This document shows positions 28,952 through 36,911 of a stretch of 64,000 nt of DNA, in pieces. Below the pieces are notes generated by a model. That model worked only from the letters and a program-made list of their open reading frames with translations, searched no databases and had not been told where the DNA came from. A program made the position numbers and the translations under genes. Numbering within the stretch: the stretch's first letter is position 1; each line of letters begins with the position of its first letter. This DNA is from Anaerocolumna sp. MB42-C2 (GTDB lineage Bacteria; Bacillota; Clostridia; Lachnospirales; Lachnospiraceae): positions 4,303,501-4,367,500 of the forward strand of contig NZ_CP133190.1 in assembly GCF_030913705.1 (NCBI RefSeq), in the 5' to 3' direction.

Positions 28952-29036
28952 ATAAAGAAAGTCATTGACAGGCACACATAAATACCCGTATCTTTGTTTG
29001 ATACCGGAGGTGACCTGCTGATGACTTTCTTTATGC
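28952..29036 (+). terminator. Rho-independent terminator after the lipid kinase
   Basis: ATAAAGAAAGTCAT (28952-28965) pairs perfectly with ATGACTTTCTTTAT (29021-29034). Inside, GACAGG pairs with CCTG-C, giving a long stem-loop. Confidence 0.75.
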
Positions 29037-29088
29037 TAGACATATCTTTATAGGATAGGTATTATCTAACTCCGGGACTAATAAGATT

Positions 29089-29178
29089 AGGGATTCAAAA
29101 GGTCCCTCAACCTGCATTTTATGAATATCTATACGCTGGTATTCATTCATAATGTAAAATTGACCTTTTGATCCCGGC
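29089..29178. repeat. Long imperfect inverted repeat (90 bp)
   Basis: GGATTCAAAAGGTC (29091-29104) pairs with GACCTTTTGATCC (29162-29174) with one bulge, and inside it CATTTTATGAATA (29115-29127) pairs with TATTCATTCATAATG (29140-29154). The right arm, AAATTGACCTTTTGA, is repeated exactly at 6270-6284 after phoR, with similar flanks (about 22 of 26 positions). It could act as the terminator of xylR, or be a short dispersed palindromic repeat. Confidence 0.45.
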
Positions 29179-29196
29179 AATCATCTTAATAATGAA

Positions 29197-30357
29197 TTAA
29201 AAAAGTTCATTATTCTGTAATTTTAATGTGCTTATGGCAAGAAAATTCTTTATCACAACACTGATTCCGCCTAGAAGTATGGAAGAGTCCTGTAAGGCAG
29301 AAGGTACAATATGAGTAACACTGTTCATTCTGCTGCTTAAGGATTGCTCGATTAATTTTGTTAACCCCGGAAAGAAGTTGGTAAAGGAACTATTGATAAT
29401 TACAATATCCGGATTATAAGCATTCAATACATTGTTGATACATACGGACATATATTTTATAAATTTATCAATAATATAAATGGCGTCTTTATCTCCTGTC
29501 TGATACATAGAAGATAAAAGCTCAAAGTCAATTTCAGCCAGCCCTTTTCGTTTGGCAAATTCCTTTAATAATGCACGTTCGGAAACATATTGTTCTAGAC
29601 ACCCATGATTACCGCAGGGACATTCTTTTCCGTCAACTTCAACAATGGTGTGGCCAAACTCACCGGCGCGGCCGTTATAACCGGTATACAGGGTGTTATT
29701 GATTAATAATCCTAAGCCAATTCCGGAATGAACACTAATATTGGCTATATTGGGATAATCAAACATAAAAGTTTTTTCTCCCAATACGGATAGATTTGCT
29801 TCATTTTGTAAAAATATAGGTGTATGAAAATGTTGTTCCAATTCATCTGCTAAATCAATACCGGCAAGATCATAATAAGGAGTAAAGGATACTTTGTTAT
29901 TATATACAACACCGTGAATTCCCAACGAGATACCTACCAAACCATAAGTAGTATCCGTACCCGCTGGTTTCATGGTTTCTATCAGACTGCATAGTACCTG
30001 CACAATATTCTCATTGGCTTTTGGTGTTTTAATTTGTTTTAAACTGCAATCTTCCCCCTCCAGATCCGTAAGTAATGCAGAAATCGTTTCAACACCGATA
30101 TCGATGCTGATGACATAACCGGCTTTTTTATTAAAGCTAAGCAAAATGGGTTTTCTTCCAAGATCCGTATCATCGCTGCCGATTTCAATTACCAGGTCTT
30201 TATTAATCAGATCCTGTACAATCGTTGAAATAGTAGCTTTTGTAAGCCCAAGTTTTTTGGATATGGCAGCTCTTGAGATTGGCTTAGTATTAATGATAGT
30301 CTCTAATACCAAAGTACTGTTTATGTCACGAATAAGTTCCTTGCTTCCTGTAATCAT
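29197..30357 (-). CDS. xylR: ROK-family xylose repressor XylR
   Basis: 386 residues. The N-terminal winged helix (about 1-75) has ISRAAISKKLGLTKATISTIVQDLINKDLV. The ROK sugar-kinase-like domain has ISIDIGVETISALLTDLEG and the zinc site GHTIVEVDGKECPCGNHGCLEQYVS (CxCGxxGCxE), typical of ROK repressors that bind a sugar. Its position divergent to xylA and a TTAGTT/AACTA operator beyond it identify it as XylR. The start at 30357 is chosen because AAAGGA (complement of about 30366-30371) is 8 bp upstream; in-frame ATGs at 30366 and 30426 are less well placed. It represses xylAB without xylose (family knowledge). Confidence 0.9.
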   Translation of the reverse strand: MITGSKELIRDINSTLVLETIINTKPISRAAISKKLGLTKATISTIVQDLINKDLVIEIGSDDTDLGRKPILLSFNKKAGYVISIDIGVETISALLTDLEGEDCSLKQIKTPKANENIVQVLCSLIETMKPAGTDTTYGLVGISLGIHGVVYNNKVSFTPYYDLAGIDLADELEQHFHTPIFLQNEANLSVLGEKTFMFDYPNIANISVHSGIGLGLLINNTLYTGYNGRAGEFGHTIVEVDGKECPCGNHGCLEQYVSERALLKEFAKRKGLAEIDFELLSSMYQTGDKDAIYIIDKFIKYMSVCINNVLNAYNPDIVIINSSFTNFFPGLTKLIEQSLSSRMNSVTHIVPSALQDSSILLGGISVVIKNFLAISTLKLQNNELF

Positions 30358-30476
30358 GTTATCCATCCTTTTATCTATGACAGCAATGATATTGTCATAA
30401 TTTAGTGAAAATTTTAATTCAATCATAACATAAAAATAATTGATTGAAAAGGGGTCTGGTTAAAGAACAATATCCC

Positions 30477-30505
30477 TTGACAAAGGGAAAAAATGTTGCT
30501 ATATT
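30477..30505 (+). promoter_or_regulatory. xylA promoter
   Basis: TTGACA (30477-30482), 17 bp, TATATT (30500-30505). A near-consensus sigma-A promoter facing xylA, about 55 bp upstream of its start codon. Confidence 0.85.
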
Positions 30506-30517
30506 GTAATTATAAAC

Positions 30518-30540
30518 ATTAGTTCAGTCAAAAAACTATA
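30518..30540 (+). promoter_or_regulatory. Putative XylR operator
   Basis: TTAGTT (30519-30524) and AACTAT (30534-30539) form an inverted repeat spaced by 9 bp, overlapping the expected transcription start. It resembles the TTAGTTTNNNNNNAACAAACTAA-type xyl operators of Firmicutes in its half-site. Binding by the divergent XylR would block initiation. Confidence 0.6.
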
Positions 30541-30558
30541 TATAGGAGGTTAAATCGT

Positions 30559-31878
30559 ATGGCTTATTTTGAAGGAGTAGGAAAAATCAATTACGAAGGA
30601 CCGGAAAGCAAAAATCCGTTAGCCTTTAAGTATTACAACCCAGATGAAATTGTTATGGGTAAAACAATGAAAGAGCAGTTAAGATTTGCAATGTCCTATT
30701 GGCATACATTTACTTATATGGGGAATGATCCATTTGGAGTAGGTACTATGTTCAGACCATGGGATAATGCGGATTGCCCAATGGAAGTTGCTAAAGAAAG
30801 AGTACATGCTGCTTTTGAATTTATGGAAAAAGCACAGATTCCTTTCTTCTGTTTCCATGACAGGGATATTGCGCCGGAAGGAAAAGATCTGGCTGAAACC
30901 AATGCCAGGCTGGATGAAATCGTAGCAGTAATTAAAGAAGAAATGGCCCGTACCGGAATCAAATGCTTATGGGGTACAACCAATGCATTCAGTAATCCAC
31001 GTTTTGTTCATGGTGCCGGAACATCCTGTAATGCAACCGTATTTGCTTATGCTGCGGCACAGATCAAAAAAGCAATGGAAGTCACCAAGGAACTTGGCGG
31101 TGAAAATTATGTATTCTGGGGCGGCAGAGAAGGATATGAAACCTTACTGAATACCGATACGGGACTGGAACTTGATAATCTGGCGAGACTTCTTAAGATG
31201 GCTTGTGATTATGCGGAAGAAATCGGTTTTACCGGTCAGTTTTTAATTGAGCCAAAACCAAAGGAACCAACCAAACATCAATATGATACCGATGTAGCTA
31301 CGGTTCTTTCTTTCCTTAGAAAATATAATCTGATCGATAAGTTTAAACTAAATATAGAAGCAAATCATGCAACCCTTGCGATGCATACATTCCAGCATGA
31401 ATTGAATCAGTGTCGTATTAACGGTGTTCTTGGAAGTGTAGACGCTAACCAGGGTGATTTAAATCTTGGATGGGATACCGATCAGTTCCCGACTAATATT
31501 TACGATACCACTTTAGCGATGTATGAAATTTTGTTAGCCGGTGGATTAACAAAAGGAGGGCTTAACTTTGACTCCAAGGTCAGACGTGCATCTTTTGAAG
31601 AGATTGATTTGTTCTATGCATACATTGCAGGAATGGATACTTTCGCAAGAGGGTTAAAGGTTGCCGCTAAGTTAATCGAAGATAAAGTATTTGAGAACTT
31701 TATAAATAATCGTTATGCCAGTTATAAAGAAGGCATTGGTAAAGATATTATGGAGGGTAAAGTCGGTTTTAAGGAATTAGAAGCATATGCTATGAATAAC
31801 GGTATAACTCCTAATGTATCCGGAAGACAGGAATTGCTGGAATCAATTTTAAATCAATATATTCTTGAAACAAGATAA
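30559..31878 (+). CDS. xylA: Xylose isomerase
   Basis: Converts D-xylose to D-xylulose in the cytoplasm. 439 residues, the longer class II type. Visible: [12 protein letters not shown] (with catalytic His and Asp), [34 protein letters not shown] (metal ligands) and [21 protein letters not shown]. The AGGAGG site (30544-30549) is strong. It is expressed from the XylR-controlled promoter. xylB follows after a 220-bp structured leader, suggesting separate tuning of the kinase. Confidence 0.98.
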   Translation: MAYFEGVGKINYEGPESKNPLAFKYYNPDEIVMGKTMKEQLRFAMSYWHTFTYMGNDPFGVGTMFRPWDNADCPMEVAKERVHAAFEFMEKAQIPFFCFHDRDIAPEGKDLAETNARLDEIVAVIKEEMARTGIKCLWGTTNAFSNPRFVHGAGTSCNATVFAYAAAQIKKAMEVTKELGGENYVFWGGREGYETLLNTDTGLELDNLARLLKMACDYAEEIGFTGQFLIEPKPKEPTKHQYDTDVATVLSFLRKYNLIDKFKLNIEANHATLAMHTFQHELNQCRINGVLGSVDANQGDLNLGWDTDQFPTNIYDTTLAMYEILLAGGLTKGGLNFDSKVRRASFEEIDLFYAYIAGMDTFARGLKVAAKLIEDKVFENFINNRYASYKEGIGKDIMEGKVGFKELEAYAMNNGITPNVSGRQELLESILNQYILETR

Positions 31879-31893
31879 AAGATCAGGAGAGAT

Positions 31894-32099
31894 AAGTTGA
31901 AATATTAATTTTTTCAACTTCAAATTTACACATTTTACACTTCATCATCAGGGCAGTACCGCAAGCAGGTTTGCGGTAAGCCTTGGTGTCAGGTTGAAAG
32001 AAAATTAAATAAGGAAAGGTGCCACGTGATAGTTCTTTCAACTTTTATGTTGTGGCAGTAACATATCTGCAAGCAGATATATTTACAATGGGTGATATT
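31894..32099 (+). promoter_or_regulatory. xylB leader: conserved pseudoknot/hairpin copy B plus a degenerate upstream copy
   Basis: Copy B: P1 GTTGAAAGAA (31993-32002) with TTCTTTCAAC (32033-32042); P2 TGCCAC (32020-32025) with GTGGCA (32052-32057); these interleave as an H-type pseudoknot. P3 is ATATCTG (32063-32069) with CAGATAT (32074-32080). AAGGAAAGG lies in the pseudoknot loop (32011-32019). It ends in CAATGGGTGATATTATG at the xylB start. All three stems differ in sequence from copy A but still pair. Upstream, 31894-31990 looks like a partial copy: AAGTTGAAA/TTTCAACTT (31894-31902, 31912-31920), GGCAGTA (31952-31958) and a CCGCAA/TTGCGG hairpin (31959-31976), lacking P2. Confidence 0.7.
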
Positions 32100-33572
32100 A
32101 TGTTATACATTGGTGTTGATTTAGGAACAACCTCCGTTAAATTATTATTGATGGATGAAAGCGGGGATATTAAAAGTATTGTAACCAGAGAATATCCGAT
32201 ATTTTACCCGCAAGCAGGCTGGTCTGAACAGAATCCGGAGGATTGGTATTTTGCTTTAATGGATGGCATTAAGGAATTAACAAAGGACTGCGATAAGTCA
32301 ACCGTCGACGGTATCAGCTTCAGCGGTCAGATGCATGGTATGGTTATCCTGGATGAAAACGATAAGGTAATTCGTCCTGCTATTTTATGGAATGACGGAC
32401 GTACTCAGGCTGAATGTGATTATCTGAATAATGAAATCGGAGTAGATAAAATATCAGCTTATACCGGTAATATGGCTCTCACCGGATTTACCGCACCGAA
32501 GCTGTTATGGGTAAAGAGACATGAACCGGATAATTTCGCCAGAATTAAAAAAGTTATGCTTCCAAAAGATTATGCGGCTTATCGTTTATCCGGTGTTCAT
32601 TGTACGGATGTTTCTGATGCTTCCGGTATGTTATTATTAGATGTTAAACATAAATGCTGGTCTAAGGAAATGCTTGAAATTATCGGATTAAAAGAAGAAC
32701 AGTTAGCTAAAATATTCGAAAGTTATCAAGTAGTTGGTACAATGAAGAAAGAAGTGGCAGACGAATTAGGTCTTCCAGAAACGGTAAAAGTAATCGCAGG
32801 CGGCGGAGACCAGGCAGTTGCCGCTGTAGGTACCGGAACCGTTGGACATGGTATGTGTAATGTATCCCTTGGAACCTCCGGAGTTGTATTTATTGCAAGT
32901 AAAGAGTATGCGGAAGTTGAAAAAAATGCCCTGCATGTATTTGCCCATGCAGACGGCAAATATCACTTTATGGGAGTTATGTTATCAGCAGCAGCTTCTA
33001 ATAAATGGTGGCTGGACGATATTATCGGAACCAGGGATTATAAAAAGGAAGAATCGGGAATCACTAAGCTTGGGAAAAATAACGTATATTTCCTGCCTTA
33101 CCTGATGGGTGAGAGAACACCCCACAATAATCCCAATGCCAGAGGTACTTTTATTGGTATGACAATGGATACCACACGCAGCGATATGACACAGGCTATG
33201 CTGGAGGGAGTAGCTTTTGCCCTTCGTGATTCCTTTGAAATCACCAAAAAGTTAGGAGTTTCTATCGACCGTATCCGGATTAACGGCGGTGGTGCCAAGA
33301 GTCCTTTATGGTGTAAAATAATTGCAAATGTCCTGGATGTAAAAGTAGATAAAATTAACAGTTTAGAAGGCCCTGCATTTGGAGCAGCTATTTTAGCAGC
33401 TGTTGGCTGCGGTAAATATGCTACAGTAGAAGAAGCAGCCGGTAAGCTTATTAAAGTAATTGATACTACGGAACAGGATAAAGAAGTTGTTCAGTTATAT
33501 AATAAGAAATACGATATATTTAAAGAATTATATCCGACCTTAAAGGATATGTTTGATAAGATTGCGGAATAA
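32100..33572 (+). CDS. xylB: Xylulokinase
   Basis: Phosphorylates D-xylulose to xylulose-5-phosphate, which feeds the pentose phosphate pathway. About 490 residues, FGGY family. Visible: IGVDLGTTSVKLLLM (phosphate 1), GISFSGQMHGMVIL, AILWNDGRT, VIAGGGDQAVAAVGTG and INGGGAKSPLWCKI. ATG 32100 is chosen to match family N-termini (M-x-Y-I-G-V/I-D); ATG 32088 (MGDI) is also in frame. A long open frame starting further up at the GTG 32019 lies inside the structured leader, so it is not likely coding. Together with xylA it forms the xylose catabolic unit. Confidence 0.96.
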   Translation: MLYIGVDLGTTSVKLLLMDESGDIKSIVTREYPIFYPQAGWSEQNPEDWYFALMDGIKELTKDCDKSTVDGISFSGQMHGMVILDENDKVIRPAILWNDGRTQAECDYLNNEIGVDKISAYTGNMALTGFTAPKLLWVKRHEPDNFARIKKVMLPKDYAAYRLSGVHCTDVSDASGMLLLDVKHKCWSKEMLEIIGLKEEQLAKIFESYQVVGTMKKEVADELGLPETVKVIAGGGDQAVAAVGTGTVGHGMCNVSLGTSGVVFIASKEYAEVEKNALHVFAHADGKYHFMGVMLSAAASNKWWLDDIIGTRDYKKEESGITKLGKNNVYFLPYLMGERTPHNNPNARGTFIGMTMDTTRSDMTQAMLEGVAFALRDSFEITKKLGVSIDRIRINGGGAKSPLWCKIIANVLDVKVDKINSLEGPAFGAAILAAVGCGKYATVEEAAGKLIKVIDTTEQDKEVVQLYNKKYDIFKELYPTLKDMFDKIAE

Positions 33573-33647
33573 AGCTTATATAAAGGAATTAGTATAACTT
33601 AATACTGTAAATTTTTTATAAAATTATTTTTCTGATAGATTTACATG

Positions 33648-33722
33648 GACCTGATATTTAATGAATTAGTAAAGCGTAGTATATAACGCTGATCTGATTT
33701 ATCGAATATCAGGTCTTTTTTA
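33648..33722 (+). terminator. Rho-independent terminator after xylB
   Basis: GACCTGATATT (33648-33658) pairs with AATATCAGGTC (33705-33715), followed by six T. The loop holds a second hairpin, AGCG...CGCT. Confidence 0.85.
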
Positions 33723-33988
33723 TTACATAGAGATGTACTCCGATACATCCCTTGTAGTATTTGTACAGAAGTTAAAAAGAATTATTTAGCGGTAAAACAA
33801 AAAATCCATAAATAACGTCAAAGTTTTATTAAAAAATATTTTGTCAATTCTACTATACGGTGTAATTATACGAAACTAATATTTCAAAAATGAAACATAT
33901 ACATGAAAAAACCGAAAAGTGTTTTTCAAGAATTGAAATTTATAACCTAATGCACAAAATACACAAAAAATAATAGCGCTAATAGCGA

Positions 33989-34032
33989 TTGATATGGCAA
34001 TTTCCACATGTTATACTGTGAAAGCGTTAAGA
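33989..34032 (+). promoter_or_regulatory. Promoter and cre (CcpA) site of the uronate-utilization operon
   Basis: TTGATA (33989-33994), 17 bp, TATACT (34012-34017). TGAAAGCGTTAAGA at 34019-34032 matches the catabolite-responsive element TGWAARCGYTWNCW at 13 of 14 positions. It sits immediately after the -10 box, where CcpA binding would block initiation. This predicts glucose repression of the downstream genes. Confidence 0.75.
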
Positions 34033-34058
34033 AATAAACAAAGGATTAAATTGAAAGG

Positions 34059-34958
34059 GTGAAAAAATTGGTAGGATTTATTGGATTAGGAATCATGGGT
34101 AAACCAATGAGTAAGAATTTATTGAAAGCCGGTTATGATCTGACGGTTTTTGATTTCAACAGTGAAGCAGTTAAAGAGATCGTAACCTGTGGAGCGAAAG
34201 CTGCAGAAAGCGGTGCAAAGTTAGCAGAAAACTGTGATGTAATCATTACAATGCTGCCGAATTCTCCTCATGTAAGAACAGCAGTTTTAGGAGAAAACGG
34301 GATAGCGGAGACAGCAAAACCGGGAACGATAATTATAGATATGAGTTCTATTGATCCCATGGAATCAAGATCCATCGGTACGGAATTAGAAAAAAGAGGT
34401 ATCGAACTTATGGATGCTCCGGTAAGCGGAGGAGAACCAAAAGCGATTGACGGAACGATTTCCGTTATGGTTGGAGGCAAAAAAGAAAGTTTTGATAAAT
34501 ATTATGATCTGTTAAAAGCTATGGCAGGTTCTGTTGTATACGTGGGTGAACTCGGCTCCGGTAATATAACAAAATTAGCAAATCAGATCATCGTTGCATT
34601 AAATATTGCAGCCGTTTCAGAAGCATTAACTTTAGCGGTAAAAGCAGGGGCAGATCCGGAACTGGTTTATCAGGCGATCCGCGGAGGTTTAGCAGGCTCT
34701 ACAGTTATGGATGCCAAGGTTCCCATGATGCTGGAACGTAATTTTAAACCCGGATTTCGAATTGAGTTACATATAAAAGACTTAAACAATGCATTAAATG
34801 CATCCCATATGGTGAATGCACCACTTCCGTTAACTGCAGAAGTTATGGAGTTTATGCAATCATTAAAAGCGGATGGATACGAGAAAGAAGATCACAGCAG
34901 TTTATTGAAATATTATGAAAAAATAGCAGATGTAAAAATTGAAAAAAAGAAGGAGTAA
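34059..34958 (+). CDS. NAD-binding beta-hydroxyacid dehydrogenase (GarR/GlxR-like)
   Basis: 299 residues of the 6-phosphogluconate-dehydrogenase-like family. The Rossmann motif is VGFIGLGIMGKPMSKNLLKAGYDL; the substrate loop MDAPVSGGEPKA and the catalytic Lys in GSGNITKLANQII are kept. Related enzymes reduce tartronate semialdehyde to glycerate or act on other 3-hydroxy acids; the exact substrate is not readable. Start: GTG 34059 gives MKKLVGFIG, but GAAAGGG overlaps it. A TTG at 34068 has better spacing (9 bp), so the first three residues are uncertain. It heads a set of uronate genes under a cre-linked promoter; the next gene starts 4 bp after its end. Confidence 0.85.
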   Translation: MKKLVGFIGLGIMGKPMSKNLLKAGYDLTVFDFNSEAVKEIVTCGAKAAESGAKLAENCDVIITMLPNSPHVRTAVLGENGIAETAKPGTIIIDMSSIDPMESRSIGTELEKRGIELMDAPVSGGEPKAIDGTISVMVGGKKESFDKYYDLLKAMAGSVVYVGELGSGNITKLANQIIVALNIAAVSEALTLAVKAGADPELVYQAIRGGLAGSTVMDAKVPMMLERNFKPGFRIELHIKDLNNALNASHMVNAPLPLTAEVMEFMQSLKADGYEKEDHSSLLKYYEKIADVKIEKKKE

Positions 34959-34962
34959 AACG

Positions 34963-35853
34963 ATGGCATTCAGACCCTATGGAATAATTCCTCCTATTAT
35001 TACCCCGACAACAAAAGAGGGTAAGATAAACGAGAAAGTATTAAGACAGCTGGTAAATAAATTTATTGAGGAAGGGGTTCACGGCTTATTTCCACTGGGA
35101 ACTACGGGAGAGTTTTATGCTTTTACGGAAGATGAAATGAAAAGAATTTTATTTACCGTAGTGGAAGAGACCGGAGGAAGGGTTCCTGTTTATGCAGGTG
35201 CTAACCACATTACCACAAGAGGTGTGATTGAATATCTGAAAGTGGCAAAGGAAGCAAAAGTAGATGCGGTATCCGTATTAACACCCATGTTTATATCCCA
35301 GACACAGGATGAATTATATCAATATTATAAATCCATAGCAGAAAGTACTGATCTACCAATTATTATTTATAATAACACACCAAAAACCAATATTAATGTA
35401 ACGCCTGAAACCATTGCAAGATTAGCTGATATTGATAATATTGTTGGTGTTAAGGACAGTACAGGTGATATGACCAATACGGAAGAATATATTCGTCTAA
35501 CCAGAGACAAAGAGAATTTTGGCGTTTTGGTTGGAAGAGATACTCTTATTTATGCGGGATTATGTTACGGTGCGGTAGGTGCAATTGCGTCCTGTGCCAA
35601 CATAGCTCCCAAATTAACTGCAAGCATATACAACAAATATACAGAAGGAGACTTAGTGGGAGCCCTGGAAGCACAATATGATCTTGCTCCTCTCAGAATA
35701 TTATGTAATATGGGAACTTTTCCGGCAGTCATTAAAGAAGGACTTGTTTTACAGGGATTTGACGTAGGGAAATGTTTAGATCCGATTCAGGAACTTAAAC
35801 CGGAAGAAAAACAAAAGTTAAAAGACCAATTAAAAATCCTGAATTTAATCTAA
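34963..35853 (+). CDS. DapA/NanA-family aldolase or dehydratase
   Basis: 296 residues, class I TIM-barrel of the dihydrodipicolinate synthase/N-acetylneuraminate lyase family. Visible: PLGTTGEF (residues 45-51, carboxylate binding), catalytic Tyr136 in IIYNNTP and Schiff-base Lys164 in GVKDSTGD. I infer a sugar-acid role (cleaving or dehydrating a 2-keto-3-deoxy acid) from the neighbours: mannonate dehydratase makes 2-keto-3-deoxygluconate. True DapA is less likely, since there are no lysine genes. The ATG 34963 has AAGGAG 8 bp upstream. It is cotranscribed with the dehydrogenase. Confidence 0.85.
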   Translation: MAFRPYGIIPPIITPTTKEGKINEKVLRQLVNKFIEEGVHGLFPLGTTGEFYAFTEDEMKRILFTVVEETGGRVPVYAGANHITTRGVIEYLKVAKEAKVDAVSVLTPMFISQTQDELYQYYKSIAESTDLPIIIYNNTPKTNINVTPETIARLADIDNIVGVKDSTGDMTNTEEYIRLTRDKENFGVLVGRDTLIYAGLCYGAVGAIASCANIAPKLTASIYNKYTEGDLVGALEAQYDLAPLRILCNMGTFPAVIKEGLVLQGFDVGKCLDPIQELKPEEKQKLKDQLKILNLI

Positions 35854-35955
35854 CCTTACAAGTATGCCCCACGCTTCTTAGTGCAGCGTAGAGTATTGTG
35901 AATATCCGCTCTGCCTGCTTAACATTTTATAAAGGGAAAGAAGGGAGAAAGTTTC

Positions 35956-36900
35956 ATGGGAAGATATGTGATTAAGCGAATTGCTCAGATGGTTCTGATC
36001 TTATTCCTCATATCAATTTTTATATTTATGCTTATATCGTTTATTCCGGGAGATCCGGTATATGCAATGCTTGGTGATGAAGTTTCACCGGAAATGTACA
36101 ATAAAGTTTATATGGAGCTGCATCTGGATCAACCGGTTATTTTTCGGTATTTTACCTGGCTTGGTAATGCGCTTACCGGGGATTTCGGACAATCCACACA
36201 GTTTCATATGCCGACAATGGCATTATTGGCAGAACGTATGCCGGTAACTTTGTATTTTACATTTTTATCGTTTTTTATCAGTATACCAGTAGGGGTTTTA
36301 TTAGGTGTTTTAAGTGCTGTTTACAGAGGTAAGCCAATTGATACCATAGTGACCCTGATTGCCAATATTACGGCATGTCTGCCGCAATTCTGGATCGGTA
36401 TTTTATTAATGTATGTATTTGCAATGAAGTTAGCCTGGTTTCCATCCTTTGGTTTTGTATGGCCCTGGGAGGACTTTGGAAAAAGCATAGCATCTACTAT
36501 AATGCCGTTGTTTTGTCTTGCAATCGGCGGTATTTCTTCCATAGCCAGACAGACCCGCTCCAGTATGTTAGAGGTGATCCGTCAGGATTACATCCGTACT
36601 GCAAGGTCCAAAGGTCTTAAGGAGAAAAAGATTATATTTATACATGCTCTAAAAAATGCATTGATTCCTGTTATTACTCTTTTTGGTATGAGACTGGGTT
36701 TATTAATCGGCGGTTCCATGTTTATGGAAACGGTATTTGCCATTCCCGGTATGGGTTCTCTGTTTGTTAAAGCAATTACATCCAGAGATATACCGGTAGT
36801 ACAAGCCTGTGTACTTGTAACGGCATCGATTGCCTGTCTGGTTAATTTATTAACAGATATCTTATATGCAGTTGTAGACCCTAGAATTAAATTCGAATAG
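35956..36900 (+). CDS. Dipeptide/oligosaccharide-type ABC transporter permease (DppB-like)
   Basis: 314 residues, six predicted membrane segments. The N-terminus MGRYVIKRIAQMVLILFLISIFIFMLI and the extracytoplasmic FIPGDPVYAMLGDEVSPEM are family hallmarks; the ABC-coupling loop QDYIRTARSKGLKEKKIIFIHALKNALIPVIT is intact. Dpp/Opp-type importers also carry plant oligosaccharides, and the flanking sugar-acid enzymes suggest that here. AAGGGAG precedes the start. A small hairpin (ACGCT/AGCGT, about 35869-35892) lies in the 100-bp gap from the aldolase. Confidence 0.93.
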   Translation: MGRYVIKRIAQMVLILFLISIFIFMLISFIPGDPVYAMLGDEVSPEMYNKVYMELHLDQPVIFRYFTWLGNALTGDFGQSTQFHMPTMALLAERMPVTLYFTFLSFFISIPVGVLLGVLSAVYRGKPIDTIVTLIANITACLPQFWIGILLMYVFAMKLAWFPSFGFVWPWEDFGKSIASTIMPLFCLAIGGISSIARQTRSSMLEVIRQDYIRTARSKGLKEKKIIFIHALKNALIPVITLFGMRLGLLIGGSMFMETVFAIPGMGSLFVKAITSRDIPVVQACVLVTASIACLVNLLTDILYAVVDPRIKFE

Positions 36901-36911
36901 GCGGTGATCAG

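Larger units (their letters stand above)
33573..34058 (+). other. Intergenic region between xylB and the uronate cluster
   Basis: About 485 bp with no gene. The left half ends xylB with the terminator at 33648. The middle is AT-rich. The right end has the promoter and cre site of the next operon. ATAGCGCTAATAGCGA (33974-33988) contains a direct GCGCTAAT/AGCGATT-like duplication whose role is unclear. Confidence 0.5.

Noticed and set aside
31993..32099. Long open frame (GTG 32019) extending xylB upstream by 27 codons
   Set aside because: It lies inside the conserved pseudoknot leader, has no similarity to xylulokinase N-termini, and the matching degV leader has a different reading frame, so the conservation is at RNA level.
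33961..33990. AGCGCTAATAGCG as a possible XylR or second operator
   Set aside because: It is a short partial duplication without a clear symmetric arm; not enough to call a site.
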